Origin: Flectonema sp. DT1601
Lineage: Eukaryota > Euglenozoa > Diplonemea > Diplonemida > Diplonemidae
Reading direction: 5' to 3'
Assembly (NCBI GenBank): GCA_964019425.1
Contig: OZ025803.1
Location: 733,001 to 797,000, forward strand
Length of the DNA: 64,000 nucleotides
Below are positions 55,600-64,000 of this stretch, piece by piece. Numbering within the stretch: the first letter of the stretch is position 1; the number at the start of each line of letters is the position of its first letter. A program made the translations under genes and the position numbers. The notes below the pieces were generated by a model. It had not been told where the DNA came from and ran no database searches. It worked only from the letters and a program-made list of their open reading frames with translations.

Positions 55600-57192
55600 C
55601 TACCGACGTTGCATTTGAAGCTGCCAGGCTTTATTCAAATCCTTTGCAATGTCTTGCCTCTTTCGCTGGTTTGCCTTTGTTTCAGAAACCAATTCTTTCA
55701 TGGCGCTTGAAACTATTTTAGCATCCTGCTTCCGCTCACTTTTTATAGCTTGTTGTTGGAATTTCGCTTTTTCGGCGACCTGTTTGTCGAGATTAGAACA
55801 GAGCAACTGTCGCTCTTTGGCAACATTTCGAATTGAAGTGAGAGGTTCTTGAGGGATTGGGGCAGCCGGTTTATCTTTTTGTGGAATGACGTTATTCTTC
55901 ATGAAAACCAAGTCAGCTCCTCGATTTCTCTTTTCTCCGACTTGAATCCCGAGAGCTTCACTAGTTTTACGCATCAATTGTAGCCGACTGTTAGTGGCTT
56001 CTTTCTCATGTTCCTCAGCTTCCCTTATTTTACTGTTTATATAAACTCTGTATCGATTCTCTTCAGCAGCTTCACGAGAAAGTCGATCTTCATGTCGCTG
56101 GTAAGCGTCTGCCATTACTCTATCAAGTGCGGCATTCGGTGTGGTTGTTGTTCTTTTTCCCAACGGTCGCTGCTTTGACTCGGAGTCTTTTACCGTACTG
56201 TTAAAAGTAGAGTTCGGATGACTCATACAAATAGAATTATTATATTGTAATCCAGATCTGTCTATTGTGGTTGCTGACTTTGGTCTTGTGTGAAATGATG
56301 CTGCAACAGAATGCAACGATCCCATTCCAACAGAAATGTTAAAGCTATTGTCAGCAGGGCCGTTACTACTGTTGGGTCTTGAACTGAAATTATGAACTCC
56401 TCTACTGGTTGGAATATCTTTAGTTGACGCCGTGGTTGATCCTTTGCTCGTACGAGACTTCAGAAGAGCTCGAGCAGCGTTTGCAGGACATCCCGTCACT
56501 ATGCTTGATGGTCTTTTGTAGTGAGATTCCAACGTCTTTTTCGCAACCTGTTTATGAATAGACATGTCAGACTGTGCAGACACTGTACTAATCAACCATG
56601 TTTGAACACTGCTGACTATTTTTGGAGAAGGCTGACGAGGTCTTGGGAGTGGTACATCCGGTTCTAAAACATCAACTAACTCTGGTAGATATATGAATGA
56701 TAACTTTTTAGTTTTTGATTCGATGCGACCAACGTGAGGGATTAAAATATTTATTTCATTGACAGCTGCCTGGTCTCCAATTCTAGCAAACATCGCTCGG
56801 GTGATGTGAACAACACTGTCGGATGGTATCTTTGCGATGGCACTAATTTTACTGAAATCAATTTCACAAACGTTGGCCCACTTCTTACAGCTACTTGCCT
56901 TTAGTGTGTGTTGTTTTGCATAACCAGGATTCAGAGCAAATAAAAGCATGCATGGACCGTTTTCAGTTTTTCTTGTTGCCATCCAACACCCAAAACCGAC
57001 TACGGCAACACCTCCTCCGTACCATCGCTCACCCAGAATTTCTAACAGTTGTTGTCGGAGAACTCTACCAAATGCGTGCCAGCATCTCTTTATCTTACTG
57101 GCTGATAATCCTAAGACTTGAGTGAGCTGACTCTTTTCAAAAATTTCTTTTATCAAATCATCGCTTTGTATTACCTGACCAACACAGCTCAT
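55600..57192 (-). CDS. CCDC81: CCDC81-like ciliary/centrosomal protein
   Basis: A 530-aa intronless protein. Residues about 30-105 and 108-170 match the two eukaryotic HU-type domains of CCDC81 (for example GGGVAVVGFGCWMATRK, where family members have VPGFGTFT, then MLLFALNPGYAKQH). The middle (180-370) is Ser/Thr/Pro-rich and disordered. The C-terminal 160 residues are charged helices (RLSREAAEENRYRVY, LDKQVAEKAKFQQQA, KANQRKRQDIAKDLN) typical of ciliary coiled-coil proteins. In animals CCDC81 is found at centrosomes and basal bodies, so this gene suggests a flagellated organism. The homology is by pattern, not by search. An acceptor (CCCAATTAG) lies 64 nt upstream. Confidence 0.78.
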   Translation of the reverse strand: MSCVGQVIQSDDLIKEIFEKSQLTQVLGLSASKIKRCWHAFGRVLRQQLLEILGERWYGGGVAVVGFGCWMATRKTENGPCMLLFALNPGYAKQHTLKASSCKKWANVCEIDFSKISAIAKIPSDSVVHITRAMFARIGDQAAVNEINILIPHVGRIESKTKKLSFIYLPELVDVLEPDVPLPRPRQPSPKIVSSVQTWLISTVSAQSDMSIHKQVAKKTLESHYKRPSSIVTGCPANAARALLKSRTSKGSTTASTKDIPTSRGVHNFSSRPNSSNGPADNSFNISVGMGSLHSVAASFHTRPKSATTIDRSGLQYNNSICMSHPNSTFNSTVKDSESKQRPLGKRTTTTPNAALDRVMADAYQRHEDRLSREAAEENRYRVYINSKIREAEEHEKEATNSRLQLMRKTSEALGIQVGEKRNRGADLVFMKNNVIPQKDKPAAPIPQEPLTSIRNVAKERQLLCSNLDKQVAEKAKFQQQAIKSERKQDAKIVSSAMKELVSETKANQRKRQDIAKDLNKAWQLQMQRR

Positions 57193-57787
57193 GTTGTTTT
57201 ATTGTTTAGATTTATGAGATAGCTTCACGTGTTTTGTGACGTCCCTGCTGCAGTATCTAATTGGGTGGAAAAAACATGTCTTTAATAAGGGTGTTTTATA
57301 ATAGTAAAGAAAATGTATTCGATCTACGCCTCTAACAGAACAAAATAACGTGTGTGAGGAGGGGGAAAAAGAAGGATCTCAGCACCAAAATAAAAGGCAT
57401 TTCAGCTGATTTGATAAAATGCACACCCCCAACGACCAAAAACAGGTACTGAGAAACAGGATGCGAATAGTTTGCTTTTTTTTTAAAGGATTTAAAAAAA
57501 AAAAAAATACTTCACTTAACAACAACAACTATAGCTGCCTAGGGCGCTAGTGATGTTTTTTTTTTTTTTTTTTTTTTAAAAAAGAAAATTATGTACCAAC
57601 GCTCTTTAGAAGAGTTTAGTTGCGATTCGTCTTATCATCCAGTGATGCAAACAGAACACCATTCCACTTTGAAATATAAAACGTAAATATTTTTTTTTTT
57701 TTTTTTCATTTCGGTAGTCTTGTCAAGACAAGGGAACGAAATGATTGCTTACGGTAATAAAACAACTTTAAGTAACCAGAAGGTTTG
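57193..57787. other. Spacer of about 600 bp
   Basis: AT-rich with T runs near 57556 and 57690. No gene seen. Confidence 0.4.
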
Positions 57788-58357
57788 TTAAAGAACCCAG
57801 AATCCGACGGCAAACCCAATTCCCAAACTCAGTAGCGAAGTTGCCGTTATGATAATAATAATTTTTGTTCTCCAGCTGCCAGACTTCTTTACGTAGTCTT
57901 GCTGTTTATCAACCTGACCAACAAGAAGATGGGTCTCATCAGTTGCCTGTACCTCAAGTTCTTTTGCTTGTTGATTTGCTGAACGAACCTTGTCTTCAAG
58001 TAGACTTATTCTACGGCAGAGAATTTCATTTTCTCTTGTGGTGGATTCGTATCTATTTTTTAAGAGATTTACTTCTTCAGTCTTTTCTTGAAGTTCTAAT
58101 TTTGTTGAATTCATTTGCTGATCTCTGGTATTGATGTTGAATGCTTGATCGTCAACTTGTTGTTTTAATTCAAAAACAGATGCGTTCAACCTATTTATCT
58201 CCTCATGATCAAATGGAGGTGGCGTTACTGTACGTGCGCAACTACCTGTTCTGGCTGTGCTGGTAGTTCTTCGTGTTGCGCTTCCTGTTCCACCAGTGCC
58301 ATCACTGTCATATCCGTACATTACTTCATCACCAGCTAGTGGAGATCCACTTAACAT
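57788..58357 (-). CDS. Tail-anchored coiled-coil protein
   Basis: A protein of 189 aa from the first ATG in frame (58357). The reading frame continues upstream to 58441 behind an acceptor (TTGACACAG), so a further 5' exon is likely. Residues about 10-55 are Gly/Ser/Thr/Arg-rich. About 50-150 is a continuous coiled coil (NASVFELKQQVDDQAFNI, LKNRYESTTRENEILCRR). A single hydrophobic segment of about 24 residues lies at the very C-terminus (IIIIITATSLLSLGIGFAVG). This layout is typical of tail-anchored tethers or SNARE-like proteins of ER, Golgi or mitochondria. No SNARE zero-layer motif is obvious, so no family is assigned. Confidence 0.7.
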   Translation of the reverse strand: MLSGSPLAGDEVMYGYDSDGTGGTGSATRRTTSTARTGSCARTVTPPPFDHEEINRLNASVFELKQQVDDQAFNINTRDQQMNSTKLELQEKTEEVNLLKNRYESTTRENEILCRRISLLEDKVRSANQQAKELEVQATDETHLLVGQVDKQQDYVKKSGSWRTKIIIIITATSLLSLGIGFAVGFWVL

Positions 58358-58586
58358 TTTATTTGCTGAAATCTGTGTTTGATAATTGGTATTTGAGTCT
58401 TGAGTCTTTTTAAGTTGTTTAGTCTGTTGTAAAATCAACAACCTGTGTCAAAGCAGACCTAAACAGAACCAAATAAAATGAGAGTTAGGCATATCATCTT
58501 TGTCATAGTTGGTACTCACTGTGAGTACGATTGGTTGTTTTTTTTTTTTAAATTTGATATAATTTATAGTTAGTGATTATAAAGAG

Positions 58587-59660
58587 TTAGAGAAAACTAT
58601 CAACGCCCCATCCACCCATCGCATCTTCTGATCCACTGCGAGCTCCTCCATCGTCAAGTCGAAATGCGAACTCATCTTTGACGTCCATATTAAAACTAGA
58701 CAACCCTGGAGTTGAAGGATGTAATCCAGGAGATGGATTAATAGAACCTGGAGCTGCTGTTGGACCTGTCGGCGGAGTCATAGTAGGAGGCAGTCCCGGA
58801 TAGGTACTTGGATAAAATCCAGGAGGTTGAGTTGTTATATTCACAGGTTGGGTATCAGCTTCTTCTTCCTTAACACTACACATGATTTCAGATGCTGGTT
58901 CTTCTTTTTTAATTGCCTCACGAGGTTTATAGTCTTTTGTGATGTTTGCTCCAAAATTCGAATCAATTAGTTTTTGATGAGAACCATCAGCAGCCCCCAT
59001 GAAAGGTTTCAGAACAGGAAACAGTTGCTCAACAACAATATTAGCGTTCCTAGCCACTCTAAGACCCGTTATATTTATTTTACCATTTACGAAGATAGAC
59101 GCGACACATTTCGGTTCTCTTAAGTTAAAACGGAGTCCAGGAAATATACTTGGTTCGTATGTACACATTTGAGAGTGTCGTCGGTGGAGTTCTCCTAAAC
59201 GAATTGGTACCTTTAAATCAACAGAAAGTGTCATGTTAGTTATTCTGTAATTCTTTATTACTGCATCTTTAACTCCGGCTAGTCGGAGGAGGACGGCTGT
59301 TTTTTTAGCAGCTTTTTCACAGGCATCTTCACTCTTGCAACCAAGAATGGTGCATTTTCCACTGGCTGCTATTTTTAATTTTGACGGAGGCCTCGTCAGT
59401 GTAATTTCAGCTGAATTGAACCTCTGAGGATTATAGTTCATCGTCCTTACCCTTGCTGTTATCTCAGCCAGGTTTAGTTTCCTTCCTATTTCGAAACTTG
59501 CTACGCATTGTCGGAGGCTGGGTTCAAACTTCTCTCCTAGTTGGACCTGCCATTCAAATATGTCTTCGACTTCTCCCACTCCCGGGACAGTCTCATCAAG
59601 CTTTCCATATGTCTCAGCAAACCCAGACTCAGCTTCTTCTTTAAATTCTAAAAAATCCAT
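58587..59660 (-). CDS. TBP-related factor with C-terminal extension
   Basis: A 357-aa protein. Residues about 48-222 are the two-repeat saddle of the TATA-binding protein: QCVASFEIGRKLNLAEI, NYNPQRFNSAEITL, SGKCTILGCKSED, then repeat 2 with ITNMTLSVDLKVPIRL, TYEPSIFPGLRF and FVNGKINITG. Of the four DNA-kinking Phe of yeast TBP (99, 116, 190, 207), three are kept (Phe81, Phe173, Phe190) but the second is Ala98. Other first-repeat DNA contacts are also changed (yeast Leu114 to Lys96, Thr124 to Leu106). TBP normally has a variable N-terminal extension. Here the N-terminus is short (47) and a 135-residue Pro/Gly/Ser-rich, acidic tail follows. It would act in nuclear transcription initiation. It could be the organism's only TBP or a TRF-type paralogue. 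On the coding strand a run of 19 A abuts the ATG. Confidence 0.9.
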   Translation of the reverse strand: MDFLEFKEEAESGFAETYGKLDETVPGVGEVEDIFEWQVQLGEKFEPSLRQCVASFEIGRKLNLAEITARVRTMNYNPQRFNSAEITLTRPPSKLKIAASGKCTILGCKSEDACEKAAKKTAVLLRLAGVKDAVIKNYRITNMTLSVDLKVPIRLGELHRRHSQMCTYEPSIFPGLRFNLREPKCVASIFVNGKINITGLRVARNANIVVEQLFPVLKPFMGAADGSHQKLIDSNFGANITKDYKPREAIKKEEPASEIMCSVKEEEADTQPVNITTQPPGFYPSTYPGLPPTMTPPTGPTAAPGSINPSPGLHPSTPGLSSFNMDVKDEFAFRLDDGGARSGSEDAMGGWGVDSFL

Positions 59661-60067
59661 TTTTTTTTTTTTTTTTTTTAAAATACCTTTTTTACGATAA
59701 TGATTTAAAAAAAAAAAAAAAATTCCCTTTCGGTATCTTGTGCTTCTCTCTCTCTCTCTCCAGTGTATTGATTTCGATTATGTCATTGTTGCCTTGATGT
59801 GAAATTTTTAAAAAAAAAAAAAGTAACATAAATAAATAAAAAAAGAAGAAAACACTTCTAACAAAAACCAACAGACCAATCAACGAAACACAACATAATA
59901 GTCATGATCATCACCTTAGACACGTAAGTGAATGTGATAACACAACACAATAAGGACACAAGTACAATCCACATATCGCCTGTAAAGGCTGTGGATGAAT
60001 TCGTCATAGAACAGAAATCGAAAAAATGCTGAGAACTAATAATAAGTAAAAAGATCAGTAGATTAAA
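59661..60067. other. Short spacer with the A-run leader of the TBP-like gene
   Basis: About 400 bp. A 19-base T run (A on the coding strand) at 59661-59679 is directly next to the start codon, with a second such run near 59706. A short CT repeat lies at about 59748-59760. No gene seen. Confidence 0.5.
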
Positions 60068-63000
60068 TTAATCAAAAAGAGAGGAAATTCTAGAAGCCTG
60101 GCTCCTCTGTGAAACTAACGATGCTAAATGTGATGCAGCACCATCACCAAGTTTTGTTGATAAATACTCATCAGGGACTGAAGATGGAAATAGTAACTTA
60201 ATCACATCGGGTGTCTGACAAGTTTTACTGTTTTCATTCGCAAACCAGACAGCCTTGACTACTGCACGACGACGTCGTATTTGTTCTACGTGCTCACGAG
60301 CCTTAGAACGTCGGTACGCAGCTCCAATATATGAAGCAGCAAAGAACTGATCTACTGTGATTCGATGCTTTCTGTGCTTTACAACAGGAAGATTGTTTAT
60401 ACAAGGGAAATGATCTTTCCAACCTTCTTCTTGAGCAACAACTTCTTCGGGAGAGAGTTGAATCTCGAAGCTTTTACGAGCAAGTGGAATGAGTACTTCC
60501 ACAAAGTGAACAATTCCTCCATGTTCAGGTATCTGAAATCCTTTTATTTGACGAAGCAATTCCACTCTCGTAAAACAGCTGCGAACACCCAACGGAGGAC
60601 CCAACCTTGTTAATAAATTTGGTAATTTCATAGTTGGAATTATCAAGGATGCTTCCATATCAAAATGTGACCAACATTGAACGAAGTTGTTTAAGTCTTT
60701 CATTGATATTTTGGAACGCTCAATCTGAACAGTCATACTAAAGTTGTCGAGAATGATAGCAATAAATAAATTTAACATAACTTGTGCTGCTACAAGTAGG
60801 AACGATATAAAGTACAATGGAGCTATCCACGGAACAGGACCGCAGTCACTGAGACAGTCGGTGTCATCATGCATAAGATCGTGCATTATACCGTTCCAGT
60901 CTTCCCCTGTTGATGTTCGAAATAGGACGAGTAGAGCAGATAGGAAGTTATCAAAATTAGTGTGGTAAGTCAAGTACTCTCCTCTTTGTCCTTTGAAAAG
61001 AGAAACACCAAGAGTAGAGAATATAAAAAATATCAATCCCAAAAAAAGAAAAATATTACTTAAATAAGGCAATGAATACCAGAGGGTTTCAAGAAGCACA
61101 CGCAAACCTTTAGAAAGTCGTAAAAGTCGAATAGTTCGGAATATCCGAACTATTTTAACTGCGGAAGTACCTGCAGCGTCAGAACTGAAAACCATTTGCA
61201 GGACCACAGAAACTAATGCAAAGAAAGCTAATACAAAATCAAACCGATTCCACGGTTCTCTAAAGTAAGTTCGTTGCCATGCAATTAGTTTAGCTGCAGC
61301 TTCCAAAATAAAAATAATACTACAACTTGTATCAATGAAATACGATATTTCAACCCAAAGTTCTGCTTCATCATAATGGTCTGCAGACATGATAATAATA
61401 TTTAAACAGATCGTTGACAAAATGAATCCTTCAAAGTACCGATGGTTTACAAGCATACCAAGTACTGAGCGTATTAACCCATCGTCCTTTAACGTTGGGT
61501 TTGGCATTCTTGGAAATGGGGAGAACGTCAGCATCATTCTCTGAAGTTGAATCCATCGTTCTTGAACAGGTGATAGTAGAGCTCGTCCTTCAACGTTTCT
61601 CTTTTCAAGGTTATAGTTAAATATAACAACTCCTACGAATAAGTTTAAAAGGAAAAACGATCCAATCACAACAAACAGAAGGAAGTAAAGTCCAACTAGA
61701 GGACTGTTGTTACGGACAGGTCCTTTTCCTGGAGAAGTACCATCGATGGTGTTGTACATTATTTCACTCCACATTTCAAGAGTGGATACTTCAAAGAGAG
61801 TTAGTAAAGCGTTTAAGACATGATCAAAATTCTGAGGTCTAGATAACCAAAGTCGTTGTTGAACAACAAAAAGACCACTGCCATCAACAGTCGTATTATA
61901 TAGGTGTTCATTAAACCCTATGCAGTCTTGTTTTGTGAACACAGATGGGTCGGTGCAGTATCCTAATTTCCCACTAAACAACTGCACTCCCAAAATTGAA
62001 AATACCAAAAAACATAAAAAAACAACCAAAGCAACATTAGCCACCCCTGGAAGTGCCAACAAGAGGGCTCGGACAACTATTTTCAATCCAATGTTTCGAT
62101 TTACCACTCGTAATGGTCGCAAAGCACGTAAGGCTCTAAAAACCCGAACGACCGCAAAATCAGCAAAAACTAACGCTAAGATACTGACAACAACAACACT
62201 GGCATCGAGAACTGACCACCCATCTTTGAGATACGCACGATTACCTCGAATTAATCCAAAAGCAATTATCTTTAACAACATTTCACATATAAACAATCCA
62301 GTGAATACGATATCTAAGACTTGGATTGGTCGATTAAGAGAGTTTGTACTGTCTTCAAGTATCAACACAAGAGACGATGCTGTTATTAATACGAGAACAG
62401 CTTTTTCAAAGTGAGGATGAGTAACCAGATAAGTGATGTATATTCTACATAAGTTATTCGGACTAAAAAGTAGAAGTGAATAACCTCCGTTTGTTTCTGG
62501 TAGATTTCTTTGAGCTGACGAGGCTATGCAAAGACTGACAGCAGCAGTACCAAGCTGAGAAGAAGCACTCTCAATAAAACCATCCCATGCTTCCTGAGGA
62601 GGACTTACTGATGTACCACCAAGATGAACAATATCTTTGAGACCCGTTGAGTATCTCGCTTTAGTGTCTTTCTCTGATTGGTACCATTCAGTACACGTGA
62701 TAAAAGGTCCACCTTCTTCAGATCCGTCGTCTATTTCAAATCCCATATTACCAAAAGAATTAATTAAGATAGCCAAGAACAGGTTCAATATTATGAAATC
62801 TCCCAACAAAACCAACGATACGAAATACAAACACGCGGCAGGATGCGTCGCTCTCATTGCATTCCACATCGGAATCATCCACGAGTCTCTTGTTAGAATC
62901 TGAAAGACTGTTAGTAAAGACCAATAGAAAGAATCGAATGTTGCCCGAGGTGGTGGTTCATTTTCAAAATTAAATTTACCACCGAATAATTGCATTCCAA

Positions 63001-64000
63001 CTAAAGCTGCGACAAACAGATAAAGCAATATAATAGTATTGAGATAACCGGTGTCTGCGATGGCTTTAAGGATTACTTGTACCAAAGATCGGAGAGACGG
63101 AAAGTTTTTCATAACTTTGAAGACACGTAGTAGTCGCAACGCTCTAAAGACTGAAACGTTACTATCAGTCGACAGCACTAATTCGACGCAACTGACAATT
63201 ACAACACATCCATCAAGGATATTAAAATTATCAGATGCATACTGCCTAAACCCCATTGCAAACAGCTTCACCATCATCTCTGCCGTAAACACTGCCGTCA
63301 ATAATATATTCGCAATTGCTAAACAGTCAGTCAAATCATCAGGTTGTCCCTCATGCTCGATTGATAACAGGATGGTATTCGCGAATATAAAAAATAAAAT
63401 AACCCATTGAAATATTGGATTAGCAGTAACCATATAAAACAACATCCGAAGCCTATCCATGTTCCCCTCCGAAGGAGTGCTGGTTATTGCTTCGTTTTGA
63501 GAGTTGTTAGTCATGTTGCTTGTAAGCATCCGGGTAATTGCATTTTCCAATTCTGTTTCTGATTGCAGTTCTTTAGCGAAATGAAACTTCTCACTTATGA
63601 CAGCCAATGCTAGATTTAGTATAAAAAATGATCCTAATATGACCACTGGTAAGAAGTAGACAGTCGCAACTAAGGCTCCCATTAGGTCCTGCACTCTATA
63701 GAACTGAACTACCCAACCTTCGAGTGTAACACACTGAAATATTAATAAAAACGCAAACAGAATATTATCAAAAGATGAATACCCATGATCAGGATTTTTA
63801 TAAGCCCTACAAGATAAATTGCTTGGACAAGATCTGCCAAATAACTGACCATGTGTCTGAGATCTATCTCTACAGAATTGCTCTTCTAAACCAGTTGGAA
63901 TGTTTCCGAATTCATCGACGCATCGTCTTCGGTATAGACCGCTGAATAGTTGAACACCGAGTATCCCGAATACAAAAAAGAAGAATAATATCAGCATCAA
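60068..64000 (-). CDS. Four-domain voltage-gated cation channel (Ca-channel type), 5' end beyond window
   Basis: About 1,310 codons without a break, starting inside domain I. Numbering from the edge: domain I S5-pore-S6 (filter TLEGW, Glu94); domain II complete (S4 SVFRALRLLRVFKVMK, about 283-298; filter TRDSW, Asp372); domain III (S4 VRVFRALRALRPLR, filter TLEMW, Glu742); domain IV (S4 VRIFRTIRLLRLSKGLR, filter TGEDW, Glu1033). The inferred filter is E/D/E/E, close to the EEEE of high-voltage-activated Ca channels and unlike DEKA (Na) or EEDD (CaV3). After domain IV there is an EF-hand-like stretch (VQCWSHFDMEAS...LGPPLG) and an IQ-like segment (FAASYIGAAYRRSKAREH), as in CaV/NaV tails. The III-IV linker has no IFM motif. 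Likely a plasma or flagellar membrane calcium channel. It ends with a TAA/TGA-type stop at 60068. Confidence 0.93.
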   Translation of the reverse strand: MMLILFFFFVFGILGVQLFSGLYRRRCVDEFGNIPTGLEEQFCRDRSQTHGQLFGRSCPSNLSCRAYKNPDHGYSSFDNILFAFLLIFQCVTLEGWVVQFYRVQDLMGALVATVYFLPVVILGSFFILNLALAVISEKFHFAKELQSETELENAITRMLTSNMTNNSQNEAITSTPSEGNMDRLRMLFYMVTANPIFQWVILFFIFANTILLSIEHEGQPDDLTDCLAIANILLTAVFTAEMMVKLFAMGFRQYASDNFNILDGCVVIVSCVELVLSTDSNVSVFRALRLLRVFKVMKNFPSLRSLVQVILKAIADTGYLNTIILLYLFVAALVGMQLFGGKFNFENEPPPRATFDSFYWSLLTVFQILTRDSWMIPMWNAMRATHPAACLYFVSLVLLGDFIILNLFLAILINSFGNMGFEIDDGSEEGGPFITCTEWYQSEKDTKARYSTGLKDIVHLGGTSVSPPQEAWDGFIESASSQLGTAAVSLCIASSAQRNLPETNGGYSLLLFSPNNLCRIYITYLVTHPHFEKAVLVLITASSLVLILEDSTNSLNRPIQVLDIVFTGLFICEMLLKIIAFGLIRGNRAYLKDGWSVLDASVVVVSILALVFADFAVVRVFRALRALRPLRVVNRNIGLKIVVRALLLALPGVANVALVVFLCFLVFSILGVQLFSGKLGYCTDPSVFTKQDCIGFNEHLYNTTVDGSGLFVVQQRLWLSRPQNFDHVLNALLTLFEVSTLEMWSEIMYNTIDGTSPGKGPVRNNSPLVGLYFLLFVVIGSFFLLNLFVGVVIFNYNLEKRNVEGRALLSPVQERWIQLQRMMLTFSPFPRMPNPTLKDDGLIRSVLGMLVNHRYFEGFILSTICLNIIIMSADHYDEAELWVEISYFIDTSCSIIFILEAAAKLIAWQRTYFREPWNRFDFVLAFFALVSVVLQMVFSSDAAGTSAVKIVRIFRTIRLLRLSKGLRVLLETLWYSLPYLSNIFLFLGLIFFIFSTLGVSLFKGQRGEYLTYHTNFDNFLSALLVLFRTSTGEDWNGIMHDLMHDDTDCLSDCGPVPWIAPLYFISFLLVAAQVMLNLFIAIILDNFSMTVQIERSKISMKDLNNFVQCWSHFDMEASLIIPTMKLPNLLTRLGPPLGVRSCFTRVELLRQIKGFQIPEHGGIVHFVEVLIPLARKSFEIQLSPEEVVAQEEGWKDHFPCINNLPVVKHRKHRITVDQFFAASYIGAAYRRSKAREHVEQIRRRRAVVKAVWFANENSKTCQTPDVIKLLFPSSVPDEYLSTKLGDGAASHLASLVSQRSQASRISSLFD

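Overview
This 64-kb window is nuclear DNA from a single-celled eukaryote. It carries 22 protein genes that I can support, and all 22 lie on the minus strand. Coding DNA is moderately AT-rich. The spacers are strongly AT-rich and full of A or T runs of 15 to 39 bases. A few short GT-AG introns (66 to 177 nt) can be placed with confidence, and TAA, TAG and TGA are all used as stops. A good 3' splice acceptor lies 4 to 65 nt upstream of most start codons, and I see no obvious matching donor. Uniform orientation plus an acceptor before each ATG is the signature of polycistronic transcription with spliced-leader trans-splicing. With a divergent TBP-like factor and BspA-type LRR proteins, this makes a flagellated protist with trans-splicing (a euglenozoan such as a diplonemid is my best guess) plausible, but that is inference.

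Layout from left to right. Positions 1-6.3 kb: the 5' part of an XRN-family 5'-3' exonuclease, an LRR/degenerate EF-hand protein, a triple RidA fusion and a four-EF-hand protein. 8-12 kb: a secreted Pro-rich, Cys-rich membrane protein and an indoleamine 2,3-dioxygenase. 13.8-19.7 kb: a three-exon armadillo protein and a two-exon TTC27 orthologue. 19.87-25.48 kb: a 135-bp satellite of 41 full copies plus a partial one, with higher-order structure. 27.5-39.8 kb: a second Cys-rich membrane protein, an acidic coiled-coil protein with an unresolved 3' end, a hypothetical protein, a DFD-type protein kinase, a histidine phosphatase, a small membrane protein and a 79-aa spliced gene. 39.8-49.4 kb: a 9.6-kb gene desert with several families of degenerate dispersed repeats. 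49.4-64 kb: a ubiquitin-like/BspA LRR protein, an IQ-motif kinase, ribosomal protein eL22, a CCDC81-like ciliary protein, a tail-anchored coiled-coil protein, a TBP-related factor with a C-terminal extension, and most of a four-domain voltage-gated cation channel with an E/D/E/E filter that runs off the right edge.

The genes do not form one pathway. They mix housekeeping functions (RNA decay, ribosome, TTC27, general transcription), calcium signalling (EF-hands, channel, IQ kinase), cell-surface proteins and a ciliary protein. No retroelement, virus-like element, CRISPR array, tRNA or rRNA gene was recognised.
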